Origin: Caulobacter sp. 602-2
Lineage (GTDB): Bacteria > Pseudomonadota > Alphaproteobacteria > Caulobacterales > Caulobacteraceae
DNA: 64,000 bases
NCBI RefSeq assembly: GCF_011043625.1
Contig: NZ_JAAKGT010000002.1
Coordinates: 620,001 to 684,000 of the forward strand
Reading direction: 5' to 3'
Below the pieces are notes generated by a model. That model was not told where the DNA came from, made no database searches, and worked only from the letters and a program-made list of their open reading frames with translations. A program made the translations under genes and the position numbers. This document shows positions 8,113 through 18,173 of this stretch, one piece after another; position 1 is the first letter of the stretch, and each line of letters starts with the position of its first letter.

Positions 8113-9236
8113 CGGGCGTTGGACCTGGGGGCGCTCGGGTTCTGGGGAGCCGTGTCGGCGGCCTGGCGCAGGGCGGCCAGCACCCGGGGCTGGTCCTTGA
8201 AGCGCTCGGAGGCGTCCTTCAGGGCCGCGTCACGGCGGGCTGCGTCGCCCAGCACCGCGTAGGCCCGCACCAGGCGCACCCAGCCCTCGGGATCGTCGGG
8301 CGCGGCGGCCAGGCGCTGGGCCAGGCCCTCGACCATGCCCTGGATCATCTCGGGCGTGACCTCGCCGGCGGCGGCCTGCTGCTGGGCGGCGGTGTCAACC
8401 AGGCGCCCGGCCTTGGCCGTGCGGTCGATCTCGGCGGCCAGCACCGGCCGGCGCGGATCCTCGGCCGGCAGATCCGCCAGCACGGCGCGCCAGGCCGACA
8501 GGCCCGTCTCGACCCGGCCGTCGGCGATATCGCCCTTGGCCAGGTGATAGCGGGCCGACAGGTTCGCTGGGTCGCGCTTCAGCGCCTCGGTGAAGGCCGT
8601 GCGGGCGTCGGCGCCCACCTGGCCTTCCTCGCTGGTGACGAAGGCCTCGCCGAGCGCGGTCCACAGCTCGGCCCGCTGCGGGGCCAGGCGCACGGCCTTG
8701 CGCAACGCCTCGGCCGAGCCGACGGCGTCGCCGCTGGCCATGCGGGCGATCGCCAGGTTGCGCTGGAGCTCGACATTGTTCGGCTCGGTCCTGGCGACGT
8801 GCTCGAGGATCGCCACGATGCGCGGCGGATCCAGCAGGGCCGCGTCCCCGGCCCGCCACTGCGCCACCCGCTTCTCGAACGGCTGGTCGGGCGCGCCCGG
8901 CGCCCCCACGGCGACATAGAGACCCAGCGCCAGCAGCGGCGCGACGGCCGCGGCGGCCACCACCACGCGACGGGGACCCAGCCCCTCCTTGGGCCAGGCC
9001 GCGCCCTGGTCGGCGGCGGCCAGCAGGCGACGGGCCGCCTCGGCGCGGGCGGCCTTCAGCTCGCCCTGCGCCAGCAGGCCCCGTTCGGCCAGTTCGTCGA
9101 TCTCCGACAGCTGGCGGCGGTGCACGGCCAGTGCGGGATCGTCCCCGGCGGACGCGAGACCACGCGCCGCGCCCCGCAGCACCAGGGCGGCGACGGCGGC
9201 GGACAGACCCGCGGCTGCGATCCAGAAACCGATCAT
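8109..9236 (-). CDS. ccmI: Apocytochrome c chaperone CcmI (CycH)
   Basis: 375-residue protein with the CcmI layout: an N-terminal membrane helix (residues 1-22), a cytoplasmic leucine-zipper-like loop with HRRQLSEIDELAERGLLAQG, a second membrane helix at ~92-112, and a periplasmic TPR region such as NVELQRNLAIARMASGDAVG. The periplasmic part captures the C terminus of apocytochrome c and delivers it to CcmF/H. It is the first gene of the ccmIEFH run. Confidence 0.93.
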   Translation of the reverse strand: MIGFWIAAAGLSAAVAALVLRGAARGLASAGDDPALAVHRRQLSEIDELAERGLLAQGELKAARAEAARRLLAAADQGAAWPKEGLGPRRVVVAAAAVAPLLALGLYVAVGAPGAPDQPFEKRVAQWRAGDAALLDPPRIVAILEHVARTEPNNVELQRNLAIARMASGDAVGSAEALRKAVRLAPQRAELWTALGEAFVTSEEGQVGADARTAFTEALKRDPANLSARYHLAKGDIADGRVETGLSAWRAVLADLPAEDPRRPVLAAEIDRTAKAGRLVDTAAQQQAAAGEVTPEMIQGMVEGLAQRLAAAPDDPEGWVRLVRAYAVLGDAARRDAALKDASERFKDQPRVLAALRQAADTAPQNPSAPRSNAR

Positions 9237-9366
9237 GAGACCGCTGTTAGCCGGAGAAGCGGCCGCCCGTCAGTGAAAAAACGCTCTTAAGGAAGCAGAT
9301 TGAGCGAGCGGTCTAGGGATCGCCCGGCCCTAGGGTTCGCACCCAGTTGCAAGCTCCAAGAGATTT

Positions 9367-9481
9367 GTCATCCCGGCCGAAGGAGCGCGTCAGCGGTCCG
9401 TAGAGCCGGGATCTCCAATGTCTGCAGCTTCGGAGCGGTGGGAGATCCCGGCGCTCCGCTTCGCTACGGCCGGGATGACAA
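9367..9481 (+). repeat. Intergenic inverted repeat, family C (copy 1)
   Basis: Starts TCATCCCGGCCGAAGGAGCG and ends GCTACGGCCGGGATGACA, with an inner inverted pair GGGATCTCC / GGAGATCCC. Related copies are at 44612-44729, 49984-50138 and 51037-51162. It fills most of the 367-base gap between ccmI and the next gene. Past it, 9543-9575 holds half of a short CCCCGCC/GGCGGGG palindrome; nothing coding is seen there. Confidence 0.85.
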
Positions 9482-9603
9482 GATCATAAGCGATTGAGAA
9501 TGCTCGATCATGGGGCGGGTCGATCGAGTCCAGACCCTGACCGTCAGCGCCCCGCCTTCGCGGGGATGCACGAGGATGGGGGCCGTCCTGAAACTCTATG
9601 GAC

Positions 9604-10935
9604 CTACGCCGCCATCGCGGCGACAGCGCGGCGGCGGACGATCTCGGCGGTCTTCTCGTCGCGGGTATGGACGATGTAGCCGGCGGCGATGTCGAGATAG
9701 GCCCGGGCGATCTGGGGGTCGCCCCCCTCGGCCGTGCGGGCCACGTGCAGGCAGTCCTCGATATACTGGTCCAGGCGCTGGTTCAGCTTTTCCAGGGCCT
9801 TGGTCCGCGTCGCGCCATAGCCGGCCTGGGCCGCGCAGGGACGCAGGTCCTCGATGAAGGCCAGCGCCGCCGCGGCGCGCCGCACCAGCGTCTCGTCCGG
9901 AGCCGCGTCCAGCTTGGGCACGCCCTTGCCGCCGCCCATCTTGCCCATCATCGAGATCGGCCGCGACGGCAGGGCCAGGGCCAGTTCCTTGTCGGCCGCG
10001 TTCATCCGCGTCTCGGCCGCCTGGGCCGCCGACTGCTTGAACTTGGCCAGGCGCTTGCCCCACGGGCCGTCCTTGGCCACGTCGACGGCCTGCTCGAATT
10101 CGGTCAGCTGGTTGGCGATGCGCTGGGCGCTGGCGGCGGCCTCGCGCCCGGCGCCGGCGCCGCCGGAAAGGTCGAAGCCGCGCACCTGCTCGATGCTGGC
10201 CTCGATGTCGGCCAGCATGCGCTCGCCGAAGGCCTTGACCTCGGACGAGGCCAGATAGCGGTCGTTGGGACGGTCCATCACCGCCGAGATCACCCGCAGG
10301 ATCCGCCAGGGCTCGGGCAGGTGGGCGGCCAGCATCTCGAACATCCGCGGGCCGGCGTCGCTGCTGATGGCGCAGGCGTCGCGATAGGCCAGGCGCGCCG
10401 AGGCCGCCCGCTCGCCGTTCATCCGGCTGACCCACTCCGACAGGCGCGGCAGCGCGTTGCGGACGATCACCGACAGATCCAGATAGTCGGCCAGTTCCGC
10501 CGCGTCGCAGATCTGGCCCACCGCCTCGAACTCGGGCCGGGTCGGCTGGCGCAGGCCGCGCGCGGCGATCTTGCACAGCTGGTTGAAGACGTCGGGCGCG
10601 CCGTTGTCGAGGTCCCAGGGATTGCAGCGCGCCGCGCCCTCGGCGACCTGGCGCGGGGCCTCGGCCTTCAGGGCGATCCACAGCAGGGCCAGCGCCCGGC
10701 GCGGAAACTGCGGCAGGTCGGCCCCGCGCGGCTGGCACAGCGGCGCGATGGGCGAAAGGATGGTGTTGCGGACGTAGCGGTCGGCCGTCTCGTCCTCGAC
10801 GATGGCCCGCACGGTGGCCAGCGCTCCGCCCGTGGCGTTGGCCAGGGCCAGCTCCAGACTGCGCAGAGCCGCATCGGGCGCGGTCTCGACCAGCGTCCTG
10901 ATGATCTGCAGTTTTTGCGCGGCGAGTGCGGCCAT
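9604..10935 (-). CDS. Conserved hypothetical protein, 443 residues
   Basis: Long, soluble, helix-rich protein without a signal peptide. The codon pattern is strongly coding (high GC at third positions). Notable stretches are VRAIVEDETADRYVRNTIL near residue 45, a Gly-rich loop MMGKMGGGKGVP near 325, and a C-terminal QIARAYLDIAAGYIVHTRDE. I do not recognise a family. It stands alone between a repeat-filled gap and the PhoQ-like kinase gene on the same strand, 173 bases apart. The role is unknown. Confidence 0.75.
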   Translation of the reverse strand: MAALAAQKLQIIRTLVETAPDAALRSLELALANATGGALATVRAIVEDETADRYVRNTILSPIAPLCQPRGADLPQFPRRALALLWIALKAEAPRQVAEGAARCNPWDLDNGAPDVFNQLCKIAARGLRQPTRPEFEAVGQICDAAELADYLDLSVIVRNALPRLSEWVSRMNGERAASARLAYRDACAISSDAGPRMFEMLAAHLPEPWRILRVISAVMDRPNDRYLASSEVKAFGERMLADIEASIEQVRGFDLSGGAGAGREAAASAQRIANQLTEFEQAVDVAKDGPWGKRLAKFKQSAAQAAETRMNAADKELALALPSRPISMMGKMGGGKGVPKLDAAPDETLVRRAAAALAFIEDLRPCAAQAGYGATRTKALEKLNQRLDQYIEDCLHVARTAEGGDPQIARAYLDIAAGYIVHTRDEKTAEIVRRRAVAAMAA

Positions 10936-11108
10936 GGATCTCCGCCGGGAACGGGGGGTGTCCTGGCAGCGTCAACCATGTTGCGGACGAGGTTAAAACT
11001 TTCCGAAACCGCTGCTTTTTCAACGCAGGAAGGCCGGGCGAATGGTCGCGGGGCCGCAAACTCCACCTGCGCGACAGCGCGCTCGCCGAAAGATGGCGCC
11101 CGGTAGCG

Positions 11109-12500
11109 TTAACCCTCGGCGCGCGGCAGCGACAGCACCACCCGCAGCCCGCCCAGCGGCGAATCGTCCAGCCGCACCGAACCGCCGTAGGCCCGGGCCA
11201 GTTCGTCGACGATCGACAGGCCAAGGCCCGTGCCCGGCGTGTGCTCGTCCATGCGCTGGCCGCGCTTGAGCGCATCGGCCCGCTGCTCGGGCGGGATGCC
11301 CGGACCGTCGTCGTCGACGATCAGCAGCATCTTGCCCTCGCCGTCGGCCTTGGCCTCGGCGCGGATCTTCGCCTTCGACCACTTGCCGGCGTTTTCCATG
11401 ACGTTGCCGGCCAGTTCCATGAAGTCCTGCCGCTCGCCCTGGAAGCACAGGTCCTCCGGGCAGCGCCAGTCGATCTCCACGCCCCGGCCGTCGGACTTGT
11501 CCTGGAAGATGCGCTCCAGCGTCACGGCCAGTTCGTCGAGGATCGGCTCCACCGGCGTGCGCTCGCCGCTGGTCTGCGAGCGCGCCGCCGCCCGCGCCCG
11601 GCGCAGGTGGTGGTCGACCTGCTCGCGCATGGTCTGGGCCTGGCGCTCGACGACGTCGGCCAGCGACCCGCCCTGCTGGCTGGCCTCGGTCAGCATCACC
11701 GACAGCGGCGTCTTCAGCGCATGGGCAAGGTTGCCCACGTGGGTGCGCTGGCGCTCGACCACTTCCTGGTTGTGGGCCAGGAGGCCGTTCAGTTCGCCGG
11801 CCAGCGGCTCCAGCTCCACCGGATAGGGCCCGGCCAGCCGCTCGGCCTTGCCGCGCCGCACGTCGGCGATCTCGCGGCGCAGGCGGAAGATCGGCTGCAG
11901 GCCGAACCGCACCTGCACGACGATGGCCAGGATCAGGCCCGCGCCCAGCAGCAGCAGGGCGAAGATCGTGATCCGGCCGAAACGGTCGGCGTCGGCGTCG
12001 ATCGGCGAGCGGTCCTCGGCGGCGATGAACACCACCGGATCGGGATAGTTGGGCAGGCGCGCCAGGATCGCCGCCGCCCGCAGCGGCTTGTCCTGCGGGC
12101 CGTGCATGTCGAAGTACTGGGTCTTGCCCGGATCGGCGGTCAGCCGGTCGACCTGGGCCGTCGACAGCATCAGGTCGCTGTCGAACAGCGAACGCGAGCG
12201 CTCGACGGCCTTCAGCGCGCCGTTCTTCTGGGCGAAGATCGTCCAGTAGCGGCCCGAATAGGCCCGGGTGGCGCGGATGTCGGTCAGGAACGGCGCCTTC
12301 AGCACCCCGTCCTCCACCGCCGAGCCGGCGTAGAGGTCGTCGGTCAGCACCGCCAGCGACTGGTCGAACCGGCGGATGGCCGCGTCGCGGAACTGGGCGG
12401 TCAGGAAGGCCCCGGCCGCCAGCAGCACGATCAGCGTCCAGATGGCCGCCAGCAGCACCAGCCGCCGGACGAGCGAGCGCTTGCGGAAGTCGAGCAGCAT
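11109..12500 (-). CDS. PhoQ-like sensor histidine kinase
   Basis: 463-residue kinase with membrane helices at ~12-36 and ~177-199, a periplasmic sensor loop between them and a HAMP-like linker. The phosphoacceptor helix has VGNLAHALKTPLSVML with His260, a PhoQ-type H box. The ATPase domain has NVMENAGKWS, DDDGPGIPP and GTGLGLSIVDELARAYGG. It starts 19 bases after the regulator gene and is third in a PepSY-regulator-kinase operon. The signal could be divalent cations or cationic peptides by analogy with PhoQ; that is not shown by the sequence. Confidence 0.93.
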   Translation of the reverse strand: MLLDFRKRSLVRRLVLLAAIWTLIVLLAAGAFLTAQFRDAAIRRFDQSLAVLTDDLYAGSAVEDGVLKAPFLTDIRATRAYSGRYWTIFAQKNGALKAVERSRSLFDSDLMLSTAQVDRLTADPGKTQYFDMHGPQDKPLRAAAILARLPNYPDPVVFIAAEDRSPIDADADRFGRITIFALLLLGAGLILAIVVQVRFGLQPIFRLRREIADVRRGKAERLAGPYPVELEPLAGELNGLLAHNQEVVERQRTHVGNLAHALKTPLSVMLTEASQQGGSLADVVERQAQTMREQVDHHLRRARAAARSQTSGERTPVEPILDELAVTLERIFQDKSDGRGVEIDWRCPEDLCFQGERQDFMELAGNVMENAGKWSKAKIRAEAKADGEGKMLLIVDDDGPGIPPEQRADALKRGQRMDEHTPGTGLGLSIVDELARAYGGSVRLDDSPLGGLRVVLSLPRAEG

Positions 12501-12519
12501 CAGGCGCCGCCGCGCGGGA

Positions 12520-13197
<678 letters not shown>

Positions 13198-13214
13198 GTT
13201 AACCTAGGAACTCC

Positions 13215-13532
13215 TTAGCCCCCGCTGAGGATCTGGCCGCTCTCGGCGTCGACGATGAAGTCGATGCGTCGGCCGTCGGTCGTCGCCCAGCGGATGCGAT
13301 AGTTGCGCCCCTCCAGGCCCGCGTCGAGCAGGCGACCGGGGGTGCGGCGCGCGATGCGGTCGATGACCACGCTCAGCGGCACCAGCCGGCCCGACTGAAC
13401 GCCGCCACGCGCCTGGTCCTGCCGGGCCCGCCAGTCGGCGCCCAGGGAGTCAGGGCCGCGCTGGGCCAGAGCCGCGCCCGGGAGGGCGGCGACGATGGCG
13501 GCTGCGGCGAGTATGGCTCGGATCGGCTTCAT
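13215..13532 (-). CDS. Secreted PepSY-domain protein
   Basis: 105-residue protein with a signal peptide (cleavage likely after ALAQ, residue ~24). A single PepSY-like domain at the C terminus ends YRIRWATTDGRRIDFIVDAESGQILSGG-like with the typical VDAESGQIL turn. It heads the operon with the PhoP/PhoQ-like pair; PepSY proteins often lie next to such pairs and may inhibit proteases or modulate the sensor. Confidence 0.88.
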   Translation of the reverse strand: MKPIRAILAAAAIVAALPGAALAQRGPDSLGADWRARQDQARGGVQSGRLVPLSVVIDRIARRTPGRLLDAGLEGRNYRIRWATTDGRRIDFIVDAESGQILSGG

Positions 13533-13701
13533 GGCGTCCGGTTTAGCCGCATGCGGCTGAATGGAGACTGAACGCGGGGTTTATGAACGGTGTGCGACGT
13601 CCTGTCACGGGCCAAGGCCACGCTCCGGCGCAATCGGAGATCACATAAAGATATCTTTATGTCCCGATTGACAAAGCGTGCGACCACGGGCTTGATAAGG
13701 G

Positions 13702-13893
13702 TGTCGTGGTCTGCGGGCGTTTCGCGCCCAAAGCTAAGAGGGAAGCCGGTGTGAAACCGGCGCTGCCCCCGCAACTGTAAGCGGCGAGCGGCCGTCCGAT
13801 ACGTGTCACTGGCGCCCCGAACTCGACTCGGTGGGGCGCCGGGAAGGCCAGGACGGCGGCGTTGACCCGCGAGCCAGGAGACCTGCCTCGACA
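13702..13893 (+). ncRNA. Cobalamin (adenosylcobalamin) riboswitch
   Basis: Contains the hallmark core AAGCCGGTGTGAAACCGGCG (13743-13762), then CTGCCCCCGCAACTGTAAGC (13763-13782), and the downstream box GCCAGGAGACCTGCC (13873-13887). TGTCG at 13702-13706 can pair with CGACA at 13889-13893 as helix P1. It precedes metE by ~130 bases on the same strand, the classic arrangement in which B12 shuts off the B12-independent methionine synthase. It also explains the long leader (13533-14020) without a gene. The rest of that leader is unassigned; the promoter is probably near 13620-13690. Confidence 0.95.
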
Positions 13894-14020
13894 GATAACG
13901 TCCTCCGGCGGGGTGCCCGGTCTGGTCGCGAGTTCCAGGCGCGGGTCGGCCATCCCGTTCGCGCGCCTGCGCGCCTGCGCCCCGTCCAGCCTCCGTCACC
14001 ATCGAGACAGAGGCTAGTAA

Positions 14021-16357
14021 ATGACCGTCACCGTCGCCGCCCTCGGCTTTCCCCGCATCGGCCCCCAGCGCCGCCTGAAGACCGCCCTCGAAGCCCACTG
14101 GGCCGGCCGCCTCGAGGCCGCCGACCTGCAGCGCGAGGCCGCCACCCTTCGCGCCCTGGCCTGGCGCCGCCAGGCCCACCTGGGCGTCGACCACGTGCCC
14201 AGCAACGACTTCTCGCTCTATGACCATGTGCTCGACACGGCCGTCATGGTCGGCGCGGTTCCCGCCGCCTACGGCTGGACCGGCGGCCCCGTGGACCTGC
14301 CGCTCTACTTCGCCATGGCCCGCGGAACGCAAGGCCGCCAGGCCTGCGACCATGGCTGCGCCCACGAGACCGCGGCCACCGGCGTGCCGGCGCTCGAAAT
14401 GACCAAGTGGTTCGACACCAACTACCACTACCTCGCGCCCGAACTGTCGCCCGGCCAGGCCTTCGCCCTGACCTCGACCAAGGTCGTCGACGACTTCCTC
14501 GAGGCCAAGGCGCAAGGAATCTTCACCCGCCCGGTGATCCTTGGCCCCGTCACCTTCCTCAAGCTGGCCAAGTCCAAGGATAAGGACTTCCAGCCCCTGT
14601 CGCTGCTTTCCGCCCTACTGCCTGTCTACGCCGAGATCCTGCAGCGCCTGGCCCTGGCCGGCGCCGACTGGGTGCAGATCGACGAGCCGTGCCTGGCGCT
14701 CGACCTCACCGACTTCGAGCGCGCCGAGATCCGCCGCGCCTACGGCGCCCTGACCCACGCCGCCCCGCGCATCCGCATCCTGCTGGCCAGCTATTTCGGG
14801 ACCTACGGCGACAACCTCGCCACCGCCGCCAACCTGCCCGTCGACGGCCTGCACCTGGATCTCGTCCGCGCCCCGCAGGACCTCGACGCCGCCATCGCCC
14901 TGGCCCGCGACAGCCTGGTGCTCGAACTCGGCGTCGTCGACGGCCGCAACGTCTGGCGCGCCGACCTGACGGCCATCCTCGACCGGGTCGAGCCGATCGT
15001 CGCCGCCCGCGGTCCCGACCGGGTGATCCTGGCGCCGTCCTGCTCGCTGCTGCACACCCCGCTCGACCTCGCCATCGAGACCGATCTCGATCCCGAGGTC
15101 AGCCAGTGGCTGGCCTTCGCCGTGCAGAAGCTGGAAGAGCTGGCGATCCTGGCCAAGGCCCTGAACCAGGGCCGCGCCGCCGTTCGCGAAGAACTCGACG
15201 CCGCGGGCGCCGCCGTCGCCTCGCGCAAGACCTCGCCGCGCATCCACGACGCCGCCGTCCAGGCCCGCGCCGCCGCCGTCACGGACCGCGATGCGACCCG
15301 CGCCACGCCGTTCGAGCAGCGCATCGTGCTGCAGCAGGCAAGGCTTAGCCTGCCGCCCCTGCCGACCACCACCATCGGCTCGTTCCCGCAGACCGCCGCC
15401 GTCCGCCAGGCCCGCGCCGCCCACGCCAAGGGCCAGCTGGCCGACGCCGACTACGCCAAGTTCCTGCGCGCCGAGACCGCCCGCGCGGTGGCCTGGCAGC
15501 AGGAGATCGGCCTCGACGTGCTGGTCCACGGCGAGTTCGAGCGCAACGACATGGTCCAGTACTTCGGCGAGCGGCTGAACGGTTTCGCCTTCACCAGGCA
15601 CGCCTGGGTGCAGTCCTACGGCTCGCGCTGCGTGCGTCCGCCGATCCTCTACGGCGACGTCTCGCGCCCGGCGCCGATGACGGTGGAATGGTGGGCTTAC
15701 GCCCAATCCCTCACCGACAAGCCGATGAAGGGCATGCTGACCGGCCCGGTCACCATCCTGCAGTGGTCGTTCGTGCGCGACGACATCCCGCGCGGGCAGA
15801 CCTGCCGCCAGATCGCGCTCGCCGTCCGCGACGAGGTCGTCGACCTCGAAGCCGCCGGCGCCGCGATCATCCAGATCGACGAGGCCGCCCTGCGCGAGGG
15901 CCTGCCGCTGCGCCGCGGCGACTGGGACGCCTATCTGGCCTGGGCCGTCGATGCCTTCCGCATCGCGGCCAGCGGCGTGCGCGACGAGACCCAGGTCCAT
16001 ACCCACATGTGCTACTCGGAGTTCAACGACATCATCGCCGCCATCGGCGCCATGGACGCCGACGTCATCTCCATCGAGACCGCGCGCTCGAAGATGGAGC
16101 TGCTCGACGCCTTCGAGGCCTACGCCTACCCGGCCCAGATCGGCCCGGGCGTCTACGACATCCACGCCCCGCGCAGCCCAGGCTCGGGCGAGATGCTCGA
16201 CCTGCTGGCCAAGGCCGGCGCGCGCCTGTCGCCGGCCCAGCTGTGGGTCAATCCCGACTGCGGCCTGAAGACCCGCAAATGGGAGGAAGTCGAACCGGCC
16301 CTCGCCAACATGGTCGCCGCCGCCAAGGCTGCGCGCGAGCAGCTGGTCGGGGTCTGA
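14021..16357 (+). CDS. metE: Cobalamin-independent methionine synthase MetE
   Basis: 778-residue cytosolic enzyme that transfers methyl from 5-methyltetrahydropteroyl-triglutamate to homocysteine, the last step of methionine synthesis. The N-terminal half opens ALGFPRIGPQRRLKTALEAH. The C-terminal catalytic half has the zinc ligands His662 and Cys664 (HTHMCYSEFND), Glu686 (SIETARSKME) and Cys747 (NPDCGLKTRKWEEV). Length matches the family. Control by the upstream B12 riboswitch implies that the cell also has B12-dependent MetH elsewhere. Confidence 0.98.
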   Translation: MTVTVAALGFPRIGPQRRLKTALEAHWAGRLEAADLQREAATLRALAWRRQAHLGVDHVPSNDFSLYDHVLDTAVMVGAVPAAYGWTGGPVDLPLYFAMARGTQGRQACDHGCAHETAATGVPALEMTKWFDTNYHYLAPELSPGQAFALTSTKVVDDFLEAKAQGIFTRPVILGPVTFLKLAKSKDKDFQPLSLLSALLPVYAEILQRLALAGADWVQIDEPCLALDLTDFERAEIRRAYGALTHAAPRIRILLASYFGTYGDNLATAANLPVDGLHLDLVRAPQDLDAAIALARDSLVLELGVVDGRNVWRADLTAILDRVEPIVAARGPDRVILAPSCSLLHTPLDLAIETDLDPEVSQWLAFAVQKLEELAILAKALNQGRAAVREELDAAGAAVASRKTSPRIHDAAVQARAAAVTDRDATRATPFEQRIVLQQARLSLPPLPTTTIGSFPQTAAVRQARAAHAKGQLADADYAKFLRAETARAVAWQQEIGLDVLVHGEFERNDMVQYFGERLNGFAFTRHAWVQSYGSRCVRPPILYGDVSRPAPMTVEWWAYAQSLTDKPMKGMLTGPVTILQWSFVRDDIPRGQTCRQIALAVRDEVVDLEAAGAAIIQIDEAALREGLPLRRGDWDAYLAWAVDAFRIAASGVRDETQVHTHMCYSEFNDIIAAIGAMDADVISIETARSKMELLDAFEAYAYPAQIGPGVYDIHAPRSPGSGEMLDLLAKAGARLSPAQLWVNPDCGLKTRKWEEVEPALANMVAAAKAAREQLVGV

Positions 16358-16365
16358 CGCCCCGG

Positions 16366-16399
16366 AGGGCGCGCCGCCACGGCGCGCCCTTTGCCTTTT
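16366..16399 (+). terminator. Rho-independent terminator of metE
   Basis: Perfect 10-bp stem AGGGCGCGCC / GGCGCGCCCT (16366-16375 with 16381-16390), loop GCCAC, followed by TTGCCTTTT. It starts 9 bases after the metE stop. Confidence 0.9.
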
Positions 16400-16466
16400 G
16401 GCGGCCAGCGCGACCATCTCAGCCGGGGCAGATTGCGTCGCCCCGGTCCCGATGCGATGAGGGCGA

Positions 16467-16838
16467 ATGGGGACGCCGCGAAGCAAGAACGAGCTGTTCG
16501 AAAACGCCCGGGCGCGTTGGCCAGAGCAGTTTCTCATCCTCGGGGACCAGCCGGCGACGCCCGCCATCCTGACCCGGCCGCCCACCTTCGAGACCTATGA
16601 GGCGATCGAGCAGGCCCTGCCGCCCGAGGACGAGTGGGCCAGTCTGGCCGCCTGGGCGTTTCTCCAATCGCTGTCGGAGCTCGTCCAGAGCAATTGGGAG
16701 GCCGGCGTCGGCGTCGTTCGCAGCAACGACGTGTCGTTCCTGCTCTTCGACAGGAACATGACGTCCAACCTCTCCGACAGCAGCTGGACGCAAGAGCGGG
16801 AGATCTATTCGCGACTGCCGCTATCGCGGCCGCACTGA
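16467..16838 (+). CDS. Hypothetical protein, 123 residues
   Basis: Soluble, acidic small protein beginning MGTPRSKNELFENARARWPE, with several Trp residues and no signal peptide or membrane segment. Codon bias is consistent with coding, though weaker than in its neighbours. It has its own ATG and lies just past the metE terminator. I recognise no family. Confidence 0.55.
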   Translation: MGTPRSKNELFENARARWPEQFLILGDQPATPAILTRPPTFETYEAIEQALPPEDEWASLAAWAFLQSLSELVQSNWEAGVGVVRSNDVSFLLFDRNMTSNLSDSSWTQEREIYSRLPLSRPH

Positions 16839-16867
16839 CGGCGATCGCTATCGCCGGAGCCTAGCTC

Positions 16868-17068
16868 TCAGGCCGAGATGTCGACCAGCACGCCCGTCAG
16901 TTCGCCGGTGGCCTGGGCCAGGGCCGCGCCGGCGGCCTGGGTCGCCTTGGCGTTGGTCTGCGCCACGGCCAGCTGCGTCAGGTCGACGATCGCCGCGGCG
17001 GCCTCGCCCGAACCGGCCGGGCGCGGCGGGGCGTAGCGGACGGCGGCGTTGGTTGCGGACACCTGCAC
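16868..17068 (-). CDS. Small hypothetical protein, 66 residues
   Basis: The frame can be extended to 17098, but a GTG at 17068 has AGAAGGGA seven bases upstream and is the better start. The product begins VQVSATNAAVRYAPPRPAGS and continues as an Ala/Thr/Gln-rich amphipathic helix (LTQLAVAQTNAKATQAAGAA). Such Ala-Gln-Thr helices recur in small flagellum- or secretion-associated proteins, but no neighbour supports that. Role unknown. Confidence 0.5.
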   Translation of the reverse strand: MQVSATNAAVRYAPPRPAGSGEAAAAIVDLTQLAVAQTNAKATQAAGAALAQATGELTGVLVDISA

Positions 17069-17154
17069 GGCGACTTCCCTTCTGGAAACACCGCGCAATC
17101 TGGTCGCCAGGTCTTAACCAGACCTGACCAGGCATGGTTAAGAACCGCCCGCCC

Positions 17155-18087
17155 CTACCGCCGCTTGGGGGTGTAGGGCTTCTGCTCGCGCCAGGCCTGG
17201 GCGAACTTCTCCAGGTCCTCGTCGATGGTCTCGGGCAGGGTGACGATCAGGCGGGCGTAGAGATCGCCGCGATGGCCCTTGGCGTCGGCCAGGCCCCGGC
17301 CCTTCAGCCGCAGCTTGCTGCCGCTGTTGGCGCCTTTGGGCACGGTGACGTTGACCGGACCGTCGGGCGTGGGGGCCTCGACCTTGCCGCCCAGCACCGC
17401 GTCGGGAACGCTGACCGGCAGGTCCATCACCAGGTGCTCGCCTTCCTTGCGGTAGATCGGGTGCGGCTTGACCGCCAGCTCGATCAGAGCATCGCCGTTC
17501 CCGCCGCGGCCCGGGCTGCCCTGGCCCTTCAGGCGCAGGGTCTGGCCTTCCTGGGCGCCGGCCGGGATGGTCACGTCGATGGTGCGGCCGTCCGAGAAGG
17601 CCACGCGCTTCTTGCCGCCCTTGATCGACTCTTCCAGGTCGATGTCGAGCCGCGCGCGCACGTCCGCGCCCTTGGCCGAGAAGCCGCCGCCGAACCCGCC
17701 GCCGCCGCCGCCGGCCCCACGATTGCGGCCCAGGATGTCGCCGAACAGGTCGTTGAGGTCGATCTCCGGCCCCTCGCCGCTGCTCCCGCCGCGCCCGAAG
17801 CCGCCCCGGTTGAAGCCGCCGCCGAACGGACCCTGGCCGCCGCCGAAACCGCGCATGGTCTCGCGACCGTCGGCGTCGATCTCGCCGGCGTCGAACTTCT
17901 TCTTCTTCTCGGCGTCGCCGAGGATGTCGAAGGCGGCGCTGACCTGCTTGAACTTGTCCTCGGCCTTCTTGTCCCCCGGATTGGTGTCGGGGTGGTATTG
18001 CTTGGCCAGCTTGCGGAAAGCCTTGCGGATCTCGTCCGCGCTCGCGCCGCGGGAAACGCCAAGCTCCAGATAGGGGTCGCGCGCCAA
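17155..18087 (-). CDS. DnaJ-family co-chaperone without zinc finger (CbpA type)
   Basis: 310-residue J-domain protein that would stimulate DnaK ATPase. The J domain (residues ~4-70) has the HPD tripeptide at 32-34 in KQYHPDTNPGDK. A long Gly/Phe-rich linker (~80-135, GFGGGQGPFGGGFNRGGFGR) follows, then the two beta-sandwich substrate-binding domains with KRVAFSDGRTIDVTIPAGAQ and GDLYARLIVTLPE. There are no CXXCXGXG repeats, so it is the CbpA/DjlA-like type B form and not canonical DnaJ. It lies 86 bases past the last GTA gene on the same strand. Confidence 0.93.
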   Translation of the reverse strand: MARDPYLELGVSRGASADEIRKAFRKLAKQYHPDTNPGDKKAEDKFKQVSAAFDILGDAEKKKKFDAGEIDADGRETMRGFGGGQGPFGGGFNRGGFGRGGSSGEGPEIDLNDLFGDILGRNRGAGGGGGGFGGGFSAKGADVRARLDIDLEESIKGGKKRVAFSDGRTIDVTIPAGAQEGQTLRLKGQGSPGRGGNGDALIELAVKPHPIYRKEGEHLVMDLPVSVPDAVLGGKVEAPTPDGPVNVTVPKGANSGSKLRLKGRGLADAKGHRGDLYARLIVTLPETIDEDLEKFAQAWREQKPYTPKRR

Positions 18088-18173
18088 GGAAGGCCCTCAA
18101 GGAAGTACGGAAATGCCGAAGCCCCTCAATTAGGCGGTTCCGCGCCGGGCGCAAGCCAAATGTTGCATTAATA

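Noticed and set aside
13529..14515. 328-residue minus-strand frame across the riboswitch and metE start
   Set aside because: It overlaps a structured RNA and the metE N terminus and gives a protein without family features.
14615..16585. 656-residue open frame antisense to metE
   Set aside because: It lies entirely opposite a certain enzyme gene. In such GC-rich DNA antisense frames stay open by codon bias, and the product is low-complexity Gly/Arg/Asp/Val.
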